Shown here in pieces: positions 54,072 to 62,489 of a stretch of DNA of 64,000 bases. The translations under genes were made by a program, and so were the position numbers. This DNA is from JBBRVP01 sp038246785 (GTDB lineage Bacteria > Actinomycetota > Actinomycetes > Jiangellales > Jiangellaceae). The first letter of the stretch is position 1. Every line of letters begins with the position of its first letter. The notes below the pieces were generated by a model. That model was not told the DNA's origin. It saw nothing but the letters and a program-made list of their open reading frames with translations, and searched no databases. The DNA is taken from assembly GCA_038246785.1 (NCBI GenBank), contig JBBRVP010000006.1, forward strand, positions 62,001 through 126,000, given 5' to 3'.

Positions 54072-55040
54072 GTGCCCGAGGACTTCCTCATCGTGCGCAA
54101 CCCGGACGTGGCGTCGCGGCTGCCCTACCTGCTGCGCCTGCCGCTGCCCGGCCGCCCGATCCTGCTCAAGGCGCGCGAGACCTGGCCGCGGACGAACAAG
54201 GTCTTCTGCCACCGCGCGGAGGAGTGGCCCGCCGAGCCCGAGGTCGTCGAGCGGGTCGCGGTGCGCTCGTGCGAGCGGCGCGGTGCCGCCATCGACCTTG
54301 TCCTCGAGCGGGGCCGCGAGAACCGCTCGCAGTTTGTCCTCACCTTCGCACGCGGTCGCGAGGCCATCTTCTGGCAGACCGCCCGAACGACGAGGCAGGC
54401 CCGGCCGCGGGTGCGGCTCCCGACCGCGCGCGCCGGCGGGCACGACCGTTTCACGGTCCTGGTGGACATCCGCGAGCGCTACCCCTACCGCTTCGCCGCA
54501 CAGCAGGTCGACGTCGGACGACGGCCGCTGTCAGTGGGCGACTACGCCGTCGAGCACGACGGTCGCATCGTCGCGGCGGTCGAGCGCAAGGGTGCCGGCG
54601 ACCTCGTCACGAGCCTCACGACCGGCCGGCTGCGTTTCGCCCTGGCCGAGCTGGCGGCGCTCCCACGCGCCGCGGTCGTCGTCGAGGACCGCTGGTCGGC
54701 CGTGCTCGTCCATCAGTACGTCCGCGCCTCCGTCGTCGCCGACGGGCTCGCTGAGCTGGCGGTGCGCTGGCCCTCCGTACCCGTGGTGTTCCTCGAGACT
54801 CGCCCGCTCGCCGAGGAGTGGACCTACCGCTGGCTCGCTGCCGCGCTGACCGCCGCGGAGGACGACGAGCTCGCGGTTGACCGCTTCGCCGAGTTGACGA
54901 CGGCCGGCGACCTGCCGCTGCGCGAGCCGACCACCGCCGACGTCCGGGCTTGGGCGCTCGCTACGGGGCTCCCGGTCAGCGACCGCGGCCGGCTGCGATC
55001 GCAGGTGTGGGCGGCGTGGCGGGAGGCGCACGACGCCTGA
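54072..55040 (+). CDS. ERCC4-type nuclease with C-terminal Lsr2-like DNA-binding tail
   Basis: A 322-residue protein. Residues 1-120 form a basic N-terminal domain (RTNKVFCHRAEEWPAEPEVV). Residues of about 135-250 form an ERCC4/XPF-type nuclease core: FTVLVDIRERYPYRFAAQQV, then the metal motif VERKGAGDLVTSLTTGRLRF (ERKxxxDxxxS). The last about 35 residues, RAWALATGLPVSDRGRLRSQ-VWAAWREAH, match the DNA-binding domain of the nucleoid protein Lsr2 (the IReWA...V-S-x-R-G-R-I pattern). The GTG start is chosen because VPEDFLIVRNPDV begins the domain. It is convergent with the repeat-bearing gene, 6 bp between stops. Confidence 0.82.
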   Translation: MPEDFLIVRNPDVASRLPYLLRLPLPGRPILLKARETWPRTNKVFCHRAEEWPAEPEVVERVAVRSCERRGAAIDLVLERGRENRSQFVLTFARGREAIFWQTARTTRQARPRVRLPTARAGGHDRFTVLVDIRERYPYRFAAQQVDVGRRPLSVGDYAVEHDGRIVAAVERKGAGDLVTSLTTGRLRFALAELAALPRAAVVVEDRWSAVLVHQYVRASVVADGLAELAVRWPSVPVVFLETRPLAEEWTYRWLAAALTAAEDDELAVDRFAELTTAGDLPLREPTTADVRAWALATGLPVSDRGRLRSQVWAAWREAHDA

Positions 55041-55058
55041 GGATGCTCACCACAGCTC

Positions 55059-55131
55059 CGATCGGAGCGGGGCCGACCGGAGCGGAGCCGACCGGAGCGG
55101 GGCCGACCGGAGCGGGGCCGACCGGAGCGGG
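55059..55131. repeat. 15-bp minisatellite, about 5 copies
   Basis: Five near-perfect copies of a 15-bp unit (GACCGGAGCGGGGCC) lie within the last codons of the minus-strand gene. There they encode repeated PLRSA at the C-terminus. Being a multiple of 3, copy-number change keeps the frame. Confidence 0.85.
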
Positions 55132-55320
55132 ACGACGCTGCCGTAGCGCGGCGCGCACGGCCGTGGCACGTCCATCGGCATCCTCAGGTGTTGCAGCCAC
55201 TGCGTGGCCCAGCCCCGCAGGTCCGTCCCAGCGCGGACGGCCAGCTCGTCGAGCCGATCGACGAGCTCCTCAAGCTGTCTCAACACCTCGTGCTCGTCGA
55301 CCGCGGGCAGCGCCGGATGC

Positions 55321-55380
55321 GCCCACTCCGCCTGTGCCCACTCCGGCTGTGCCCACTCCGCCTGTACCCACTCCGGTCCC
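55321..55380. repeat. Second 15-bp minisatellite, 4 copies
   Basis: Four copies of a 15-bp unit (GCCCACTCCGCCTGT) encode a repeated pentapeptide of the type EWAQA/EWAQP on the minus strand. It lies in the same gene as the unit at 55059-55131, but the sequence is unrelated. Confidence 0.85.
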
Positions 55381-56178
55381 TTGGGCCGCTCGCGCCACTC
55401 CTCGACGAGCGAGGACAGCGGTGGCACGGGGTCCCGCAGCAGGTGGGTGTCCGCGTGAACCATCCGGAGCAGGCCCGCACCGGCGCGGCTCGTCGCGTCC
55501 CAGCTCGTCATCTCATACCGTCGCCAGCCGGAGAGCAGCCGTTGCACCACTGCGATGCCGCGATCCGTGGCCTCGTCGTCGAGCCGCGTCGGCTGGACCT
55601 CGAGCGCGCCGTCGACGAACCGGAAGCCCACGAACCGGGCCTGCGGCAGCCAGCCGAGCGGCCCGTCGAACCCGTCCCAGGACCCGAACAGCGTGCCGCT
55701 GTTTGCCAGCCGGGACGCCGCGTCGCAGCACACCCTCGAGTGGGCAGAGATCCTTGCTGGGAAACGGCGGCCGCTCCAGCCCTCCGGTGTCGAAGGTCAG
55801 CCAGCGCCGGTCCATCAGGTCGACGGTGCGGTGGTAACGCCCGTCGATCTCCAGTGCGCGGCCGTCCGAGCTCCAACCAAGCGCGCTGCGCACGGCCATG
55901 ACGGGATCCTTGGCTGCGGTCACACCGTGGGCGACGGCGTGGGTCGCGAGCTCCTCGGCCGTCAGCGGTCCGCGCTCGGCGAGCAGGTCGAGGCAGGTGG
56001 TGGCGATCGTCATGCTGGACAGCCTGCGCGCAAGCGGGGCGCGGTACCCGTCGTCCACAGGTCGCGGTCGTCGGACCGACCCGGTGGGCCTGCCTGTGGA
56101 CCGCAGGTCCCACCGCGGAACTCTCTGCACTGCGAGGGGTGTCGTGGTGTCCGTGACCCGGACGACCCATCGATCTCG

Positions 56179-56357
56179 ATGACGAGGGCTCGCCACGGTC
56201 ACGCGGCGGTACGGGCTGCGGCCGAAGCGCGCGGCGGTACTACGCGCTGCGCCGGCTGGCCCGGGAGCCGATGAGTCGAGCGCAGGCCCTCGTGATGGAG
56301 GGCACCGGCTGGGAGGGCGACCTGGGAGATCTGCGCGACGCCGATCCGACCTGGTGA
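56179..56357 (+). pseudogene. Small hypothetical gene with probable frameshift
   Basis: From ATG 56179 one frame reads MTRARHGHAAVRAAAEA. The continuation RRYYALRRLAREPMSRAQAL and VMEGTGWEGDLGDLRDADPTW, ending at TGA 56357, is in another frame. The join falls in the GC repeat GCGCGCGGCGG at about 56227-56235, where two extra bases (or one missing) would cause the shift. The total of 179 bp is not a multiple of 3. A protein of about 58 residues would result from repair. The call rests on protein-like composition only, so it is tentative. Confidence 0.4.
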
Positions 56358-56512
56358 GTGGAGCCCGGTGATCCCGGCGACTCGTCGGCCTGGGTGGATT
56401 TCCTCTGGGCGACCAGCTCCGAGGTCCATCACCACGTCCCGCACTTGCTCCGGGTCGCGAGCACTGCGGTCTACGCACGGGGTCGCCGTGATCGCCGCCG
56501 GCTGGTGCGCTG

Positions 56513-57598
56513 TCAGGCTGCCGCGGGAAGCCGCCGGCGCTGCCAGAACGGCGTGACCCAACGCGCCTCTGCGGCGTAGTAGCCGGCCCGCTCGAGCAGG
56601 TACGCCGTGAACTCTGCGTCGCGGTCGCGCTCGTAGCCGGCTACCGCCGCGGCGTCCCCGCGCAGCAGCCGGTCGACCGTCGTCGCCGCGGCCTCGGCCG
56701 TGCGCAGCGCCCGGATCACGCCGCTGCCCGACACCGGGTCGACAGCGAGGGCCGCGTCACCGACCGCGAGCCAGGGCAGCGAGTCGTCGCGCTGCAGCCG
56801 CATGCTTGTGGCGGGATACACCTGAGGGGGGGTCGCTCGGCGGCCGACTCCGAGCCGCTCGCGGGTGCGGGCGGTGCCGGCCAGCGCCGCGTCGAACGCG
56901 TCCGCATCCGCCAGCCCACGCGATCTGCACAGGTCGGCGTCGGTCATGAGCATGACGACGGTGCGGCCGTCGGGCAGCGGAGCGGAGTACCACCAGCCGT
57001 CCTCGGCGGTCTCGACCAACAGGTGCTGCCGCTGGTCGTCGGGCATCCCGTGGACGACGCGCGACACCGCGACGAGCCGGTCGAACGTCAGCCGCCGAGC
57101 TCCCAACCTGCGACCGATCCGCGCTGTCCGTCCGGTGGCGTCGACAACGACCCCGGCGGTGAGCTGCTCGCCGGAGGACAGCCCGGCTTCCCAGTGCGGG
57201 CCGGCGAAGCGCACCTGCTCCACACCGGCGCGCAGCAGGAGCCGGACGCCGGCGGCCGCGGCCGACCGGGCGAGCAAGCCGTCGACTGCGCGGCGGTCGA
57301 CGTGCCAGCCGCAGCCGTACGGGCTCATGACATGGGAGTGCGCATCGACGTCGGCCGAGCCCCACGCGCTGCTGGTGCCCCACGACGCCAGCGGACCCAG
57401 CCCTTGGAAGTCGTCCCAGACCCCGAGCTCGCGCAGCAGCGGCTGCACCGAAGGTGCCAGCGACTCCCCGACCCGAGGCTCGCCGAAGCGGCTGCGCTCG
57501 ACGAGCATGACCGACCAGCCCGCGCGAGCCAGCCGCAGTCCGGTGGCCGCACCGGCCGGGCCGGCACCGGCCACCAAGACGTCGACGTGTCGTGCCAT
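56513..57598 (-). CDS. LodB-like FAD-dependent oxidoreductase (quinone cofactor maturase)
   Basis: A 361-residue flavoprotein of the halogenase/geranylgeranyl-reductase superfamily. The FAD motif is VLVAGAGPAGAATGLRLARA at residues 7-26, then GEPRVGESLAPSVQPLLREL, and the second FAD site is WLAVGDAALAVDPVSGSGVI. It starts 3 bp after the LodA-VWA gene, the same order as lodA-lodB in marine bacteria. There LodB-type flavoproteins are needed to form the cysteine tryptophylquinone in LodA. The halogenase Lys was not looked for. Context gives the function; alone it would be a generic FAD monooxygenase. Confidence 0.85.
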   Translation of the reverse strand: MARHVDVLVAGAGPAGAATGLRLARAGWSVMLVERSRFGEPRVGESLAPSVQPLLRELGVWDDFQGLGPLASWGTSSAWGSADVDAHSHVMSPYGCGWHVDRRAVDGLLARSAAAAGVRLLLRAGVEQVRFAGPHWEAGLSSGEQLTAGVVVDATGRTARIGRRLGARRLTFDRLVAVSRVVHGMPDDQRQHLLVETAEDGWWYSAPLPDGRTVVMLMTDADLCRSRGLADADAFDAALAGTARTRERLGVGRRATPPQVYPATSMRLQRDDSLPWLAVGDAALAVDPVSGSGVIRALRTAEAAATTVDRLLRGDAAAVAGYERDRDAEFTAYLLERAGYYAAEARWVTPFWQRRRLPAAA

Positions 57599-57601
57599 CG
57601 C

Positions 57602-60600
57602 TCAGCCCCCGTCCCCCACGTCGTGCTGGCGGCACCAGCCGGCCAGGCACTTGCGAACATGGTCCAGGTCGATGCCCATCTCGCGCAGGCGTTCGACGAA
57701 TCTGTCGTCGACTGCCCGGTCCTTGCCGAGCAGGCACTCGACGAGCTCGCACAGGTCGCCGTGGCCGGGGCGCGGCTCGTGCTGCGTCCACGTCGCCGCG
57801 TCGTGGTCGCCGCCGCGCCACACGGCCGCGGTCAGGGTGCGCTCGCGGGTGTAGGGCAGCCCGGCGCGGGTGCGCCCGCGCGCCCGGACCCGGAGTCGGT
57901 AGGCACCCGTTCCGGACGCCACGAACGACCCCTCGAAGCGCCCAGGCTCGTCCGCTCCGCCGAGCACCAGCTCGAAGGCCGTTTCGTCAGGCCGTTGCAC
58001 CTCGACCCACACGTACGGAGCGTCCTCCGCCGGAAGCCCCGACTGCGTGAGGCTCGCCGACACCGTGATGCTCGCGCCCGGGTCGTACCCGCTCTGTCGC
58101 ACCTCCGCGCTCAGCGACAGGCTGGAGTAGGCGTGCACGACGAGGCTGAAGGGCAGGCCGGGCCGCTGGCTGGCGGCTGCGGCGCCGATCTCCGCACCGG
58201 TGTCGGCGGCGGCGGAGACGGCGTAGGCCCGTTCGTGCTCCATGAGCCGTTGGCGGCCTTCCGGGACACGGACGACGTCGACGTCCCGGCGCGCCCGGAC
58301 GATGCTGAGGTCGACGCCGTCCTCGCTGCCCTCGGTAGGTTCGTCGCGCGGCTTGCCGAGGGTGAGCAGCGCGTGCCATGTGCCGCCCTGGTCGAATCGG
58401 CCAGTGGTCAGCTGGGTCGGCAGGGCGAGCCGGTAATAGGCCAGACCGTCGACGACCTCGTAGCGCATGGCCGGTTCGGCACGTGCCCGCCACGGTTCGA
58501 GGATCTGGCCGGTCGGCGTCTGGAGGCGGAAGTCGACGACATCGGGGCGGGGGGTGAGCAGGACGACGTCCATGCCGGAGTCGGCGTCGCTGACCTGGAA
58601 GGGAATGCGCTGCACCGAGCCGCGGGTGAGCACGCCGTCGGGGTCGAGGACGACCTCGGCGTTGCTGACGCCGGCGAGGATCTGCAGGAAGTACTTCTGC
58701 AGCAGGAAGCGGTTGTCGCCGGTGATCGCTCCGGTGACGAGCAGGTAGCCGCCGTTGTTGCCGGAGATCGTCTGCAGGGCGGCGGCGCTGGTGTTCTGCG
58801 GGGTGCCCAGCCCGATCGCGTACGTGGTGGCGTTGATCTGCGCGGCGACGTCGGAGATCCAGCGCGGTGTGTTCTCGACTCCGTCGGTGAGCACGAGCAT
58901 CGAGCGGACGTCGTACGTGCCTCCGGGCGCGGCAAGCTGGCCGCGCGCCTCGAAGATGCCGTCACCGATCGACGTGGCGCCCTGCGGGTCCAGGCCGTTG
59001 CCGTTGATGACGTCGATGGTCGCGGTGCGGTTGAGGTCGGACAGCCCGCCGTCGCCGAGCGTCAGCACCGGCTGCAGCGGCTGGGCGTCCTGGTTGTAGC
59101 GGACGATCGAGGCGCCGTCGCCGGGCAGCATGAGCCCGACGAATGCGGTCGCCGCCTGCTGCAGCGCGACGTGCTTGCTCTGCCCGTCGCCGCGGTCCTC
59201 GGACATGCTGCCCGAGCGATCGAGCGCGAACGCGACAGCGGCCGTGCGGCGGGCGACGGTGTTGGCGTCGACGGTGACCGTCCAGGTCTGCCCGCTGGCC
59301 GGCTCGCGCACGGTCAAGGTCTGCGTCGGAATCGCCGAGGGTGCCGCGCCGGTGCGGTAGATGATCCACAGCCGGGCGTTGGCGACCGCGTTGGGCGCGG
59401 TCGGTCCGACCGTCACGGACGTCGTGGCGGCGACCAGCTGCGGGTGGCTGGGTGCGCCACCCGGTGCGTAGTCCAGCGTCACCGCACCGCTGGGGGAGAC
59501 GACCTCGAACGTGATCGCCAGTGGCACCTCGCGGACCATCGCCAGCGGCCCCTGCGGCACGTCGACGAAGTCCAGGTGGGGCGTGGTGAGCGTGATCGAG
59601 GGCTCGTCGCAGTGCTGGACCTCGACGTGCTCGGTGCCCTGCTCGACGACGAAGCCGAGCGTGTGCCACTTGCTGACCATGTCCTGGTAGCTGCCCAGGT
59701 CGCGGTCAAAGCGCACGGCCGTCGACGAGCCCTGCGGGAAGACGTCGTTGGGGCGGGGGACTGGCCACCAGTTGTCGCCGCAGGCGAAGAAGTCGGCCTG
59801 CCACGGCAACGCCATCGAGGCGCTGATCTGCCCGGCCTGCGTGGTGGCGTGGTCGAGCCGGAACGGCTCGGCGTAGGTCTTCTCGAGGATCGGACGCTCT
59901 CCGGCGCTGCGCCCGCCGGCCTCGATGCCGGGGTAGAACGCGCCGCCGACGCAGGCCTCGAGCGCGGCGCGGGTGAGGCCCTCGGGGGTGACGCTGGGCT
60001 CGGGCGGCGGCGGCCCGGCCCAGTCCTGGGTGTAGCTGCCGGCCTGCCAGCGCTGCAGGTGGGCGTACTGGATCGTGGTGAGGAAGTGGTCGGACCCGTT
60101 GAGCCGCGGCATGTCCGACGCGCCGATCCGGCTCATGATGGCGTCGATGGTGGTCTGTGCGTAGATCGGCTCCGGCCACGCGTGCGCGCCGAGGATGGCC
60201 TCGACCCACCGCATGTCGTGGGCGCGCTGGAGGATCGGGTGGACGTCGTACGTGTACGACGTGGTCGTCGGCGCCGTGGCCAGGCCGAGATCGACCATGC
60301 GCTGCAGCAGCCGGTCGTACAGCGTCGTGGGGCTGTCCTGGTGGGGCGCGAACTTCGGCGGGGTGGCGATGACCCACGCGCCCGTGACCGGTGGCGTCGC
60401 TCCCGTCGCGCGCAGCGTGATGCTCGCGGTCACGGGGCCGTCGGACACGTCGTCGTACCAGCCGGCGTTGCCCCAGAAGCTGCCGATGCCGTTGCCGGCT
60501 GGGGATGCGGAGGTGCCGCGCCCGCCGAGGACGAGCAGCCGGTTGTCGTCGTCGGTGCGCAACTCGCCGAGCGGGACGGTCGCCGCCGACTGGCCGTTGA

Positions 60601-60973
60601 AGTGGATCGTGCCGGTGTCGAAGAGCCGGCGCTGGTCGGGACCGGTGGTCGTGCGGGCGCCAGGGTCGATGGTGAGGTCGCCGGCCGGCTCGGAGTTGCC
60701 GCGGCCGGGGAAGGCGGCCTTGGCGTTGGCCAGGTGCACGGTCCAGGTGATGTCGGCCTCGGCGTCGGTGATCTCGTCGACCGTGCCGTCGTCGTGGTGG
60801 GCGAAGATGCGGAAGCGGGCGGCCTGCCGCTTGACCCGGCACTGTGCGTCCTTGAAGCCGCCCGGCGGGTCGGGGATCGCGCCCGTCCGCTCGGGGCCGA
60901 TGAAGAGGTCGTCCGGGCTGTTGCCCACCCGTGCGACGCCGATCGCCGGGTGGATCTTGTACGTGGTCGTCAT
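57602..60973 (-). CDS. LodA/GoxA-type CTQ oxidase fused to a von Willebrand A domain
   Basis: A 1123-residue protein. Residues 1-480 match LodA/GoxA oxidases: the start IHPAIGVARVGNSPDDLFIG, Cys341 in ACVGGAFYPGIEAGG, and Trp402/Trp403 in LPWQADFFACGDNWWPVPRP. The Cys-to-Trp spacing of 61-62 is close to the 65 known for the CTQ-forming Cys516/Trp581 of LodA. Residues of about 575-770 are a VWA domain with MIDAS DRSGS at 585-589, TSIGDG and Asp697 in LTDGVEN. A beta-rich part and a Cys-bearing tail (LCELVECLLGKD, KCLAGWCRQH) follow. No signal peptide. Oxidation of an amine or amino acid with H2O2 release is the family reaction; substrate unknown. Confidence 0.88.
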   Translation of the reverse strand: MTTTYKIHPAIGVARVGNSPDDLFIGPERTGAIPDPPGGFKDAQCRVKRQAARFRIFAHHDDGTVDEITDAEADITWTVHLANAKAAFPGRGNSEPAGDLTIDPGARTTTGPDQRRLFDTGTIHFNGQSAATVPLGELRTDDDNRLLVLGGRGTSASPAGNGIGSFWGNAGWYDDVSDGPVTASITLRATGATPPVTGAWVIATPPKFAPHQDSPTTLYDRLLQRMVDLGLATAPTTTSYTYDVHPILQRAHDMRWVEAILGAHAWPEPIYAQTTIDAIMSRIGASDMPRLNGSDHFLTTIQYAHLQRWQAGSYTQDWAGPPPPEPSVTPEGLTRAALEACVGGAFYPGIEAGGRSAGERPILEKTYAEPFRLDHATTQAGQISASMALPWQADFFACGDNWWPVPRPNDVFPQGSSTAVRFDRDLGSYQDMVSKWHTLGFVVEQGTEHVEVQHCDEPSITLTTPHLDFVDVPQGPLAMVREVPLAITFEVVSPSGAVTLDYAPGGAPSHPQLVAATTSVTVGPTAPNAVANARLWIIYRTGAAPSAIPTQTLTVREPASGQTWTVTVDANTVARRTAAVAFALDRSGSMSEDRGDGQSKHVALQQAATAFVGLMLPGDGASIVRYNQDAQPLQPVLTLGDGGLSDLNRTATIDVINGNGLDPQGATSIGDGIFEARGQLAAPGGTYDVRSMLVLTDGVENTPRWISDVAAQINATTYAIGLGTPQNTSAAALQTISGNNGGYLLVTGAITGDNRFLLQKYFLQILAGVSNAEVVLDPDGVLTRGSVQRIPFQVSDADSGMDVVLLTPRPDVVDFRLQTPTGQILEPWRARAEPAMRYEVVDGLAYYRLALPTQLTTGRFDQGGTWHALLTLGKPRDEPTEGSEDGVDLSIVRARRDVDVVRVPEGRQRLMEHERAYAVSAAADTGAEIGAAAASQRPGLPFSLVVHAYSSLSLSAEVRQSGYDPGASITVSASLTQSGLPAEDAPYVWVEVQRPDETAFELVLGGADEPGRFEGSFVASGTGAYRLRVRARGRTRAGLPYTRERTLTAAVWRGGDHDAATWTQHEPRPGHGDLCELVECLLGKDRAVDDRFVERLREMGIDLDHVRKCLAGWCRQHDVGDGG

Positions 60974-61233
60974 CGCGTCGCCCCCTAGGCCGTCGGTGTC
61001 CAGAGGCTCCGGCGCTGGGGCCTGATACGGACTGCAGCCCCAGCTCTGCGCTGCGTTTGGCCCGGAAGGTGCCGGGTCGTGGCGGCATCTGGGGGTTCGC
61101 CAGCCGGGCTCCTCGGGAAGCGGCCCGTCTCGTCGTCGTGATCACGGAGCCCTGGGACGGAGTGCGCCAGCGGCCTCTGGAGGTGTAGCTGCGCCGGCAG
61201 GCGCGGCCGCACCCCAGATCGCGGCTGGAAAGA

Positions 61234-61755
61234 TCATGGACGGTCGGGCATGTTCGTCCAGCCTTTGCCGTCGCTGCGCCGGTACCACCCGGATGCGGCG
61301 AGCGTCCCGCCGTCGACGGCGAGAACCTGACCGGTGACGAAGCGAGCCGCGTCCGAGGCGAGGAAGGCGATCACCTCAGCGGAATCCTCCGGGTTCCCGA
61401 AGCGGCCGAGCGGGACCCAGGTGGGGATCAGCCCTGGATCGCGGCCGCGCAGCATGGCCTCCCGAGGCGTCTGCTCGGTCTGCACGAGGTCGGGCGCGAC
61501 GGCGTTGATTCGGACTGCGTGCGGTCCCATCTCCACGGCGAGGCTGCGGGTGAATGCGACGACCCCGGCCTTGGCCGCGGAGTAGGCCGCGTGGGCGGGT
61601 ATGCCGCGCAGCGCCTCGACCGTCGCGACGTTGACGACGGCGCCCCCACCCTGGTCAATCATGGTCGGGAGCACGGCGTGGGTCAGGCGCAGGACGTGTA
61701 GGAGGTTGAGCTCGTAGAGCCGCTGCCACTGCTCAGGCGTGCTCGGCGAGGCGTC
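61234..61755 (-). pseudogene. Truncated short-chain dehydrogenase/reductase (C-terminal remnant)
   Basis: The C-terminal two-thirds of an SDR. EQWQRLYELNLLHVLRLTHA is followed by the catalytic Tyr-x3-Lys in AAYSAAKAGVVAFTRSLAVE, then PLGRFGNPEDSAEVIAFLAS and FVTGQVLAVDGGTLAASGWY. The N-terminal NAD site (TGxxxGIG) and the beginning of the catalytic helix are gone: upstream of about 61755 the sequence turns into acyl-CoA ligase. So a deletion has fused the two genes. Such SDRs occur in steroid and fatty-acid catabolism clusters. No intact product is expected. Confidence 0.85.
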
Positions 61756-62410
61756 CGACGTCGCCGGTGTGGAGCCAGCCCCCGGGGTCGATCGCCGCGA
61801 GGGTCGCCTCGGCGTCCTCGAAGTAGCCGAGCATGACGTTGTCGCCGCGCAACCAGATCTCTCTGTCGGCGTCCACCGGCAGGTCTCTTCCGTCGGCATC
61901 GACGACGCGGATCTCGATGCCGACCACCGCCGGCCCGGTGGTCTCCGCGACGTGCCGCGGGTCCTCGCCGGGTCGTGACTGGGTCGCGACGACGCACTCC
62001 GTGAGGCCGTACGCCTGCCCGACCGTGCGGAAGCCGAGTACGTCGATCATCTGCTCGAAGAGCGACTGGGGCACCGAGGGCGCGCCGGCGATCTCGAAGC
62101 GCAGCGAGCTCAGGTCGAAGTCGGCGCGACGCGGGTGGTTGATCAGCGTGGTGAAGATCGTGGGGGCCCCGGGAAGGACCGTGATGCGCTCCTTCTGGAT
62201 CAGCGCCATCAAGGCGATCGGGTCGAAGGCGGGGACCGGATAGATCGTCGTGCCCGCCGTCAGAGCCGCCAGGATCCTGGCCTTGTAGCCCCTTGTAGCC
62301 CAAGCTGTGGACGAACGGGTTCACCACTGCGTACCGGTCGTGCTCGTCCAGAGCTGCACCGCGGGCCTCGGTCTCGGCGACCCCGATACTCGTCGTACAT
62401 GACCGGCGAG
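61741..62410 (-). pseudogene. Decayed FadD-like acyl-CoA ligase remnant
   Basis: The middle of an AMP-forming acyl-CoA ligase. In one frame it has MALIQKERITVLPGAPTIFT, QSLFEQMIDVLGFRTVGQAYG-LTE and the WLHTGDVG motif, after which it is cut at about 61750. Upstream, VVNPFVHSLGYK continues only if a 10-bp tandem duplication at 62281-62300 is removed; then the frame reads GYKARILAALTAGTTIYPVP. The N-terminal adenylate-forming part is missing beyond about 62410. FadD3/FadD17-like ligases are the closest in my memory. A nonfunctional relic. Confidence 0.85.
62281..62300. repeat. Perfect 10-bp tandem duplication causing a frameshift
   Basis: CCTTGTAGCC occurs twice in a row. Deleting one copy restores the acyl-CoA ligase frame across this point, so this duplication is a frameshift mutation in the ligase remnant. 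Confidence 0.92.
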
Positions 62411-62489
62411 GTCGTATCCGTCAGCAGCCAGCACGCCTGATCGAATACCCGCAGTTGCACCGTCCCAGAAGGCGAACGAAGGAGTCACA

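Larger units (their letters stand above)
55047..56013 (-). pseudogene. Hypothetical winged-helix-like gene with frameshift and in-frame repeats
   Basis: Two frames combine into one protein of about 322 residues. The N-terminal part starts MTIATTCLDLLAERGPLTAE, with a winged-helix pattern to AAKDPVMAVRSALGWSSDGR and WLTFDTGGLERPPFPSKD. The C-terminal part, VCCDAASRLANSGTLFGSWD to VQPTRLDDEATDRGIAVVQR, is in another frame. The shift lies at about 55748-55751 around CAGAGATCC (GATCTCTG on the minus strand); one base too many or two too few would explain it. The C-terminal part carries two 15-bp minisatellites. Function unknown. Confidence 0.7.

Noticed and set aside
54950..55837. Collagen-like G-P-T-G-A repeat protein on the plus strand
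   Set aside because: The repeat is the complement of the 15-bp minisatellite at the end of a minus-strand gene; the frame has no ribosome site and no other protein character.
56199..56561. Minus-strand open frame over the small frameshifted gene
   Set aside because: Its translation is low-complexity and the plus strand makes a better protein.
57023..60988. 1321-codon plus-strand open frame opposite the LodA-VWA and FAD genes
   Set aside because: Shadow of two real minus-strand genes with conserved motifs; its translation is low-complexity R/G/A/D-rich.
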